This document shows positions 28,584 through 36,383 of a stretch of DNA of 36,383 nucleotides, piece by piece. The notes beneath the pieces were generated by a model that worked only from the letters and a program-made list of their open reading frames with translations, searched no databases and was not told the origin of the DNA. A program made the position numbers and the translations under genes. The DNA is from Cladosporium sp. IMV 00045 (lineage: Eukaryota > Ascomycota > Dothideomycetes > Cladosporiales > Cladosporiaceae): assembly GCA_001931905.2 (NCBI GenBank), contig MSJI02000445.1:36606-72988 (forward strand), given 5' to 3'. Within the stretch, counting starts at the first letter, position 1. Every line of letters starts with the position of its first letter.

Positions 28584-30937
28584 ATGTCACAAGGTACTCC
28601 AGCTAAAGGTTTGTTTGTCCATTATCTCGGTCGCACTACAAGATCGCTAACGTTGCCGCAGAGAGTAGAATTGAGCGACATCTTATGCGCCAGAGGGGAG
28701 CTGGGTAGGTGAGCCCACCTGACCTGATACTCTACGATATAGCTGACGGGTTTTGACGCAGTGTAAGAGCTATCACAGCAGACTTCGGCTTTTCTTTCGG
28801 ACTACCCGCGCCAGCACTCGAACCCGTCGCATCCGTCATTCCGCCCATTGAACCACCTTCGAAACGGCGCAGAATATCTGGAGTTGCAGACGAAGACAAG
28901 ACCGCTCAACGATCATCTCTAGCCGAAGCAAAGGATTCAAATCAGCCAACAGTAGAGCAACATCGAGAATGCTTACTGAAATCACCGACCCGTGGAAGTG
29001 TAGAGGACAACGCGACAAAGGAACCTTCGAAGGCAGCGAAAAAGCCCCAAAGAATTCGTCGCAAGCTGCAGCTGGAGGATGATATAGAGGTATCAAAGAC
29101 AGTAGCTTCGACACAAAAAGATAAGAGAGGCAATGTTCAGACCGAGACAAAACCTGCTCGCCGCCAAGCAAAAATAACAGCCGCAAAGAAGGTGGATCTT
29201 CAGTCGGTGGAAGAAACTTTCCTTTTCGGCCTCAAGTCAAAGAAGCGGCAGACACAACAGGAAGAGCGGGAGGATGCTGGAGAACACCTAGCGCCAGAAA
29301 TTGAAGATGCCTTGCCAGGCAAGCAGCCCGCCGGTAATGCAAAGCAGACTTCGAAAGGATCAAAATCAAATACAGCTCCGACAGAGGAGCCGAAGCATGC
29401 AAGTCCACCGGCAGTCAAGCAGCCGAAAGCATCTGCCAAGAAGCCTACCAAGGCGACGGTGGCGGCAGCAACAGCCAAAGTCGATACAAAGCCGTCAACA
29501 TCTCAAGCTGCAGATACTTCAGGCGAACAAGAATCACTGCCCGAAAAGCCGAAGAGGGCTGTAAAAGCGAAACAAAGTACGAAAAGATCAATCAAGGTAG
29601 CAGCATCCATCGGAGTCTATGCGAACAAGCCTGAAGATCTCACCGTCGAGGCAAATGATGCGTCTGAGAAACCAACAAAAAATGCCAAGGCAAAAACCAG
29701 TCGCGAGAAACATTCGATCCCGGAGACACGACTCGAGGAAGATGTGGACGAGCTCAGTTTCGATGGTTCAGAGGCGCCAGTTCATTCACTCGGTCCTAAG
29801 AAGGCACATAAGGCAGAAAAATCAAAGTCGGTCACGGGGATATCGACCAAAGCAACAACAGCTCTTGCGACAAAACCAGCAGCAGACTCTAACGACACTG
29901 TAGCACCTACAACGACTTCCAGGAGGCCAAGAAGGCAGGCCGCTATTAGTGCAAAGGAGAAAGTAGCCATGGGCTATGAAGAAGAGCTTGTCTCAGTAGA
30001 CAAACTCAGACGGGCGCCAGAGGTGACGATAAGGACGAGGAAATCCAGAAAGGCCATGCCGGAGCTGATGTTGCCTACCGAAGAGGGACCTGCACAGAGC
30101 ACCAAGGACCCTGCCGATACCGATGCAGTAAGCGGTCAATACGAGGAGGCCTTCTCGTATTCGAAGAAGAAGTCGACGAAGGCTGTCTGCAAAGCGTCTG
30201 GGAGAAGCGCAAAGACAAAGTCAACAGGGCAAGACGCGGCCAAGGCCGCTGCAGACGTGGCGGATCCTACTGGTTCCAACGCCTCAACAGCAGAAATACA
30301 CTCTGCAGTGATCGCCAAACCCGATCAGCCGACAATTGATACTGACAGACATGCTCACAAGAGTGTGGATGCGAAGCCAGCTCCTGAGAAGCGGCAGGCT
30401 CTTGCCGAGTCCGATGTCAACATCTCTAAAGCATCACCACAACGCGATGGCTCCGAGAAGCCCACCAACCCTAAGAAGATCCCGATAATCGATCACGCCG
30501 ATTGTCCAAACCTGACAGTAAAGTCTCCACGTCGACCAAAGAACGCAAAACAAGACTTTGCACCCAAGCGTGAAGAACGCACTGACAGCGCACATGAGAA
30601 CGAGTTCAAGGCTCCGGCCAACGCCTCAAAACGCTCTCGCAAGCTGCAGACTGCTGCCCAGGTTGATCCCTTGCTTGATGTTGATCTTGCATCCGATCAA
30701 CGCACAACCTCGAATGGCAACAAAAGGAGAGCAGCGGAAGAAGACCTGGACTGGCTATTTGACAAGCCTGAAGCTAATCCGGCGCAACCTATACTTGCTC
30801 GAAAAGCTGCTACAAAGGCGCGTCGGAAATTACCGGATCACAGTACGAAAGATCTGGACTTTGATGATGACTTTCTTGAGAGTATTGCGGGTTTCTCCGG
30901 CAAGCTATTGACGGGAAGGAACGGTCGTGTTCGTTAG
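28584..30937 (+). CDS. Lys/Ala-rich nuclear-type protein, three exons, 747 aa
   Basis: I do not recognise the family. Exon 1 is 28584-28608 (25 nt), exon 2 is 28662-28704 (43 nt) and exon 3 is 28762-30937. Intron 1 has GTTTGT, branch GCTAAC and CGCAG. Intron 2 has GTAGGT, branch CTGAC and CGCAG. Both joins keep the frame. The N-terminus becomes MSQGTPAKESRIERHLMRQR and then ADFGFSFGLPAPALEP, followed by a SKRRRI nuclear signal. The middle is very rich in Lys, Ala, Thr and Ser with many KxxKK-type patches. Near residues 400-440 is RRPRRQAAISAKEKVAMGYE followed by EELVSVDKLRRAP, probably a conserved block. The C-terminus has EEDLDWLFDK and LDFDDDFLESIAGFSGK, two short acidic/aromatic motifs that look like binding peptides. 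A chromatin, kinetochore or DNA-repair scaffold is plausible but unproven. A frame starting only at 29192 (GTG) would miss the conserved N-terminus. Confidence 0.82.
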
Positions 30938-30955
30938 ATCAAGGGTGCCGTGCAC

Positions 30956-31137
30956 GCACATCATGGTATTGATTGATTGCCACAATTAAGTTCAATCTCG
31001 CCGAGTGCTTTGACACTCCATGGCTAGCCGACATACAACGGATTGACGCACATTACGGTATTGATTGATTGCTACAATTAAGTTCAATCTCGTCGAGGGC
31101 TTCGACACCACGGCTAAGCGACGTACAATGGCTTGAT
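30956..31137 (+). repeat. Diverged tandem duplication, about 92-bp unit
   Basis: Copy 1 (30956-31047) and copy 2 (31048-31137) align end to end. They share blocks such as GGTATTGATTGATTG and ACAATTAAGTTCAATCTCG, differ at roughly one base in nine, and copy 2 lacks 2 nt. Many differences are C/T or A/G transitions. The array begins 18 nt after the stop codon of the 747-aa gene, so it lies in its 3' UTR. Confidence 0.9.
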
Positions 31138-31693
31138 GCCCAACTGTTGTTAGCACCTGCAATTTCACCGAGGCCCAACGTCTCTGCCCAAGGTATCGAC
31201 TTCAAACGCTCCTGTCGATCCATCCCCGCGAACAGAAGACATTCATGCACAGAGCTCTTGACGGCGAAAAAGTCTGCTCACAGGCATGTTGATCACGATA
31301 CAAGAGTATCATAAGTAGGTCCAATAGCTACTGGCACGTGCAATCAGTAATAAAGAGCCTGTGACACCGCCTACATGTTTTTTCTTTGCAAGTCACGCGT
31401 CTATAACATGGGTATGCAATCATTAACCTTGCTTGCAAAGAGCTGAAGTCATCGCAAAAGCCAATGAAACGTCGCGCGGAATACATCCCGCCATGAGTAC
31501 GCAAGTACCTAGGTACTGTCAATACGTTTCGTATCAACGCTAAATGTATACGAGGGGGTCGACCTCACACGGTCATAACCGCAAGTCAATCGCGGCGCGG
31601 GTATGAGCACGCCATGCGCGACATCTCAATCTTTAAACTCCACTGATCGACCACACGATGCTCATGTGAGCAACGATTAATTTACAAACTCTA

Positions 31694-31715
31694 ACAATGT
31701 GACAGCTCACATTGT
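31694..31715. repeat. Perfect inverted repeat, 9-bp arms, 4-nt loop
   Basis: ACAATGTGA and TCACATTGT are exact reverse complements separated by CAGC. It lies in a gene-free stretch with no T run, so a bacterial-style terminator reading does not apply. It could be a dyad binding site or chance. Confidence 0.8.
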
Positions 31716-32360
31716 ATTATGAAAGTCAAAATCCCCCATCAATATTGCATCAAAGGTGCACGCTCGAACTCTCATCAAAGTCCAGAAACCTAATCCTCGC
31801 ATCCGGTTCTGCTTGCATATCAAAACAAACCTGACATAACCCAATCTCTCGCACGCAATAATAATCGGGGAACAGGAAAAGATGGGCAAAGGTAGGCGGC
31901 GCAGGATTCGCATGACTTAACCTGCCGAACTCTTTCCCCTTCCGCCCATGCGTTCGAGCGGGTCCCTGGCCAGAAATCCGCCTCGATTTGGCCCAATGAA
32001 ATGATTTCCAATATTGGATCGACCGAAAGCCCGCGGAGAGCGGACTCCACCTCCGCTTATGCTTTGCCAGCCAGCCTCAACTTCACTCGACAACAGCATA
32101 TGCGTTTAGGCGGGTTTACACTCGAAATCTTCACGACTCACGATACAAATGCCATGTCGATTCGCGCGAACTCTGCTTACTGTGCACCCGTTTACGCGAA
32201 CGAGCCGGGCAGCCTAGGCACCGTATGGATTTGAGGGCAGAGTCCCTCCGTGGAGTTTTTACTGTGGACTTCCTTGGGGCTTTGCCATACGGTCTCGACG
32301 ACGATGGACGGAGGCCGCCTGAAAAGATCACAGATGGTTTTCAGGACCGGCTTCCGTGGC

Positions 32361-32402
32361 TGCATACCGCAGGATGCCGCAGGATGCCGCAGGATGCCGC
32401 AG
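32361..32402 (+). repeat. 10-bp tandem repeat, three perfect copies plus a partial one
   Basis: AGGATGCCGC occurs three times in perfect tandem (32371-32400), preceded by a related TGCATACCGC and followed by AG. A period of 10 bp is not a multiple of three, which argues against coding. It is close to one helical turn. Confidence 0.9.
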
Positions 32403-33830
32403 TAGTTCCAGCATCTTATACGTAAACACACATGAAGTCTTCAAAAACGATGGCAAAACTCAATCGGGCGGCATCATGCCGTCCTTCCACGCGAGAGAAC
32501 GCCATCACCGGCGATCGTCCGGAGTCATGAACGTGAGAGTTTTCGAAACACCCTCTGCCCTCTCCAGCCACGCATTCAACAACTTTCCTCGTCGTCGCTC
32601 GTGGCTCCGCGCCAAGTGATGCCGTTTTCTTGACCACTCCACGAACTCAAAATGGCGCCATCAGCTCTGGGGAAACAGAAACCCAAGAACGGTAGTACAA
32701 CGAAGGACACCGTAGAACCCGAGCCGAGGAGTTGAGAAAATCCAGCAAACAAGACAGCAACATCTCAAGCCGACGAACCCTCGCGGTACGACTTCGCCAA
32801 CATGCCGTGATGACTGTCTGCCGACTCCAGCCAACTTCCGAGCCGGCATAGCGCGTTAGAGGGGTATATCAGATGGTGAACTAATGCCATTCGGAGATCA
32901 ATCGCACTTTCGCGGGGAAAGGGGACGCATAGCATCGGACTAGCCGCGGTTGATTGCTCTTTCAATGATGATAATCTGCTTTGCTAAGCTTACTTACCTT
33001 CGTAACGCAAGGATAGCGCGGACACGGAATCCTTCGCCTCGAGCTATTCAAGTGCGTAGATCGCATATCGCTCGCGTTCCCCCTAGTTCCTGGAGGAAAA
33101 GGCGGCCGCTTTCCGAAAAGGTTCGGGCCCGCCCTAGTTGAGGGGATCTTCCCACTTGAAGGAGAGTGTGTGGTCTGCAGTTGTTGATCTGGGGTCTGGA
33201 CCAAAAGATATTGAAAAGGTTCTTGAAAAGCGAGGATGTTGAAACTCGATTTGGGAAGAATCGCGCCGTTCTTGTCGTTGGTGGATAAGTTGCTGGATTG
33301 AGTTTTTTCTTTTTCTCCGTGGTGTATTGTTACAAGTTAGATACAAATAACTGTGAAGAGCAAATATGCGAGACTATGTAGTAGATGGTGGAAAGGCTAT
33401 TTATGACAAACAAAAGAAGAGGCAGGCCAATGAAAACAATCAGAAATGGCTAGCTAGAAAATAAGGAAATATTCTGGGGTATCTCTCGAGTTGTACAATC
33501 TGGGAAAAAAGACGCAAAGAAACCAAGAACAGATGGGAGACGAGTGAGAAGTGGTGGTGTCATCTTCTCCTGCTCCGAAATGTATATTCTCCCGCACACA
33601 ACGCAAGCAAAAGGGTATCTTTTTTCTCTCGACTTCCTTCCAAGACCAGCATAGGGTCTTGGTGCTGTATAATGAGGAAGCCAAAATGCGGGAAACAAAC
33701 GATTAGCTTTCTAGTTGACAAAGGAAAAATGCAAGGCCAAAGTTTCTTCTCGAGCCTTTCGGTTTTTGTTGTGAGCTTTGGACACGAGCCAGCACGTGTC
33801 GTCGAAGCCACCTCCCGGATAATGAGAGGG

Positions 33831-35414
33831 TTAAGTTTGCGTCCGCGGAGACTGCTGGGGCTGCTGAGGCTGGCGGCTCGTCGCGTACGGGTTCCAGGGG
33901 CCAGGCTGCGGCGCCGCTTGCATCAGAGTGGATGGGCCAAGATGCTGAGGTGGTTGAGGTGGAGGAGGCAAATGCGATGTCGCGGATGCGCCGCCGACGC
34001 CGCCCAGCGGCGAAGGCATGGTCGGAGCAGAGCTGCCGGGATTGTATTGATGGGACTGAGGCGCGAGCGGTGTCCTGGTGTACGTCGGTCCGCCGAACCC
34101 AGAAGTGTTTTGAGGTGCGCCAGACATGGGTCCAGGCGGCGGGGGTGGAGGCAACGAGTGCACTGATGTTCGTCGGCGTACATTGCGATTCTGATCCGGA
34201 CTACGTGGCACGTATTGGTCTGGTCCAGACAGATATCCGGTATTGGCACTTGTGCCCATCGCGATTGTTGCTGAGCGTTGATGCCGAGGCGACTGAGGGC
34301 GTGGAAAATGGCGATCACCACCCGGTACTTGCATCAAAACACCAGCAAGATAATCGCGCTCACGTTTATAGAAGTCAGCATCATCGCTTGCCGCTTTCAG
34401 TCGTTGTTCCAACTTCGAGATCATGGTCGATGACTCTCTTTCCTTCTCCTTGCGGCGTTGCCTGAATCGTGCACTTGCTCCTGCGTTGCGTTTCCGCTTT
34501 TCGTCTGCTACTTTCGAGGCTGCTTGAACGTCAACTGGGAGCTGTACGGTGCCAGATGTAGTTTCCAAGGTCATCATCTGATAGACATTCTGTCCGGAAG
34601 CGGATGAAATTGGAATTCCCACAGGCCGTTGACGATCGTCGGCAGCTTGGCTAAAGCTCGAATACGAGGTGCTGGGGCTAGCACTGGAAGATGGTGCTCT
34701 CGTCAGACGATTTGTGCTACTGCCGCTGACCCTCCTGGAGGCAGCTGCAAGTTCACCAGGAGGAGCCGGAACTTCGTACGAGGAACGAGCAACAGCTGGA
34801 GGAGTCGGCAAAGGATGTGCGCCCGTGTCGACCGTGTGGCTTCTTGTGCGAGGTGATGTCGGAAATGGTGATTTCAGCGCAGATATAGTACCTGTAGGAG
34901 GAGGGAACGGCTGGTATGATGCTGATCTGTGGAAAGTGGGCGATCGTGGGGTGAGAGTTGGACGGTTTTGCACGTGAGTCTGCGCAGAAGTATCCAGCTT
35001 TGAGGGTGTTGCAGAAGTTGGACCAAATCGAGCGAACTGCGGGCCTGTATTCAGCGGAGGAAGAGAGGCCACCGATGAAGGGGGAGAGTCAAGCTGATCA
35101 GCCTTTCGTCTCTGGCCTCGAGGTTGCTCCTCCTCAGTTGCAGGGTTCAGGATCGAAGGGAGACCGACAGAACGTGGCGGAGGGGGGTTCCCAGACGTTA
35201 CGCTGGTTGCCTGAGATAACGGCGGTAGTTGAATTCCAGACCTGGGTGGCGGTGGTGTAGACGTTGCCGGGGCGGCAACGGACGGACCGGTGTGACTAGT
35301 CTGGCGAGCATGATGAGAAAACTGTGCTACGGAGCTTGTAGCAGGACGTCCGGCGTCGCTTCCAGGTCCAGCCGAGCTTTCCTGCAGATTCCAGTTACCG
35401 GACCGCTTGGACAT
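33831..35414 (-). CDS. bZIP transcription factor
   Basis: The 527-aa protein starts at the first ATG of the frame, 35414. The basic region lies at about 305-327 (EKRKRNAGASARFRQRRKEK) and holds the N-x7-R signature (N310, R318), which contacts DNA. The following helix to about 360 is a weak zipper with I332, L335, L339, Y349, L356 and L360 rather than regular leucines; such degenerate zippers occur in known fungal families. The N-terminal 300 residues are disordered and Pro/Ser-rich, with conserved-looking peptides GIQLPPLSQ, GLPSILNPA and RPTLTPRSPTFHRSASYQ. The C-terminus is Pro/Gln-rich and ends PWNPYATSRQPQQPQQ. It acts in the nucleus; target genes are unknown. I have seen similar bZIP proteins across Pezizomycotina without a settled name. 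The frame stays open for 118 codons upstream of this ATG, so an upstream exon with an earlier start cannot be ruled out. Confidence 0.9.
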   Translation of the reverse strand: MSKRSGNWNLQESSAGPGSDAGRPATSSVAQFSHHARQTSHTGPSVAAPATSTPPPPRSGIQLPPLSQATSVTSGNPPPPRSVGLPSILNPATEEEQPRGQRRKADQLDSPPSSVASLPPLNTGPQFARFGPTSATPSKLDTSAQTHVQNRPTLTPRSPTFHRSASYQPFPPPTGTISALKSPFPTSPRTRSHTVDTGAHPLPTPPAVARSSYEVPAPPGELAAASRRVSGSSTNRLTRAPSSSASPSTSYSSFSQAADDRQRPVGIPISSASGQNVYQMMTLETTSGTVQLPVDVQAASKVADEKRKRNAGASARFRQRRKEKERESSTMISKLEQRLKAASDDADFYKRERDYLAGVLMQVPGGDRHFPRPQSPRHQRSATIAMGTSANTGYLSGPDQYVPRSPDQNRNVRRRTSVHSLPPPPPPGPMSGAPQNTSGFGGPTYTRTPLAPQSHQYNPGSSAPTMPSPLGGVGGASATSHLPPPPQPPQHLGPSTLMQAAPQPGPWNPYATSRQPQQPQQSPRTQT

Positions 35415-36383
35415 GAAGTCCTTCCCTTGGGACCCTTCGCTGCTGACCCGATCGGACCATGAGCGGATCAGCTCTGGTCTACTCGCGTTGCGGTTGCTGT
35501 TGTAACGACGCGATGCACTGATAGGATCGAATTGAGCAGAGCAATGACTAGACAATGGTCTAGATCGATCGTAAGCGAAGGGGCCGCGGTGAAGACCTTG
35601 GACGTCGGTGGCAGCCACTTTGATTGATGGTTCCGGTCGCTCTCTCGTCCAGAAAAGACAAGGAGCGATATATACAATAGAAGGGGTTACGCCGCTCTCC
35701 GGAAGCGACGATTGATTGATGAGTCGATGACGATGTGTCGAAGTAATCAACCACTCATATCGAGGCAAATGATGCCCAGTGAAGAATGAGTGATAACCTG
35801 AAGAGTGGCGCGTGGGATCATCCGCAATTGAAGGGCGTTTGGACGAGAGCCAGAAGATTTCGAGCGTGTGAGCTCGTGAAAGGCGCGGTGGTCGAGATTA
35901 GAAGAACCTATGAGAGGACGAAGATGCGGACTGAAGGACGGGTAATGGGCCGCCCGCGCCCGGGTCATGGCCAGTAGATATACCGGAGCGGTGTGATGGG
36001 CGGACAGACCCTCCTCTAGGCCAAGGGCAGACGTCTATGTCAGATTTGTTTGGATTAGGCGGGTCGTCGTCTTTAGCGTGAGCGAGAGCCAGCGCGGAGC
36101 CTGAACCAGCAACATGGGTCTAAAAAGCATGGCGGCACCACTTCGTGTCGCGGGCACTCTGCAGGGTAAAGCAGGCACAACAGACGGGACTACTTCGCCG
36201 GGGGGTCACCAGGCAGGGAGGGCCGCGGGGGGCCGGGATGGAGGTATCGCATGCTCTCACCAAGGCATCGCATCGCAGGAGCCAAACCGTCGTCACTCCA
36301 GCGGCGCAGATCTACTCTGATTGCTGTGCCGCTAGCGGGAGTTGGCTTTGCTCCCTGACGAACCACTACTGCCTCGTTACGTT
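35415..36383. other. Upstream region of the bZIP gene to the right edge
   Basis: This probably holds the bZIP leader and promoter. A minus-strand ATG at 35758 opens a three-codon upstream frame (Met-Ser-Gly) that would precede the main start if it is transcribed. A 68-codon plus-strand frame at 36114-36320 begins with ATG but has only low-complexity Gly/Ala/Arg sequence and is not convincing as a gene. Confidence 0.5.

Larger units (their letters stand above)
30938..33830. other. Gene-poor region between the 747-aa gene and the bZIP gene
   Basis: About 2.9 kb between two convergent genes. No gene is firmly supported. It contains the 92-bp tandem duplication, a 14-bp palindrome AGTACCTAGGTACT (31504-31517), a perfect hairpin (31694-31715) and a 10-bp tandem repeat (32371-32400). 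A short spliced reading frame at 32652-32810 is possible, and a perfect GAAG/GTAAGTAAGC donor-like sequence lies on the minus strand near 33000. The last 500-700 bp are probably the bZIP 3' UTR. Confidence 0.55.

Noticed and set aside
32998..33204. Minus-strand frame ending in a perfect GTAAGTAAGC donor
   Set aside because: The donor is striking, but no upstream conserved protein, no acceptor with a good branch point and no domain was found.

Overview
The window is nuclear DNA of a filamentous ascomycete (Pezizomycotina). A Dothideomycete is my best guess, but nothing here proves the class. The evidence is short introns (about 55-60 nt) with GT donors, CTAAC-type branch points and CAG/TAG acceptors; large intronless genes; pyrimidine-rich leaders; and protein families typical of Ascomycota. 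I see no rRNA, tRNA, CRISPR, intact transposon or phage feature. No obvious mobile or defence system is present.

Layout. At the left (1-1409) is a weakly supported two-exon gene on the minus strand. A long gap with pyrimidine-rich promoter-like sequence (1410-4794) leads into a Tyr-rich protein with a conserved fungal C-terminal domain (4795-6048, +). A second gap (6049-8955) full of microsatellites separates it from a convergent 867-aa disordered nuclear-type protein (8956-11559, -). That gene is divergent from an intact 1533-aa Cdc11/Nud1-type leucine-rich-repeat scaffold of the septation/mitotic-exit network (12552-17153, +). A 12-TM MFS transporter (17287-18816, -) converges on it. Next come a small gene whose two parts do not join by any simple splice (19511-20211, +), a secreted Cys-containing BYS1/thaumatin-like protein (20550-21062, -), and a SIRT4-type class II sirtuin (22420-23598, -). 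The sirtuin is divergent from a two-exon, 624-aa protein with a C-terminal six-cysteine CxxC cluster (24404-26334, +).

On the right, an EF-hand protein (27016-28257, -) has a first coding exon that is only the ATG codon. It is divergent from a three-exon, Lys/Ala-rich nuclear-type protein of 747 aa (28584-30937, +), which is followed at once by a 92-bp tandem duplication. A gene-poor stretch (30938-33830) with small repeats precedes a bZIP transcription factor (33831-35414, -) and its long leader.

The genes do not form an obvious pathway or metabolite cluster. They look like ordinary housekeeping and regulatory genes: cell cycle scaffold, chromatin or nuclear proteins, sirtuin, bZIP factor, transporter and one secreted protein. 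The points most worth a second look are the ATG-only exon, the six-cysteine module, the frame break in the small membrane gene, the tandem duplication after the 747-aa gene, and E2F/MBF-like sites in front of two nuclear or cell-cycle genes.
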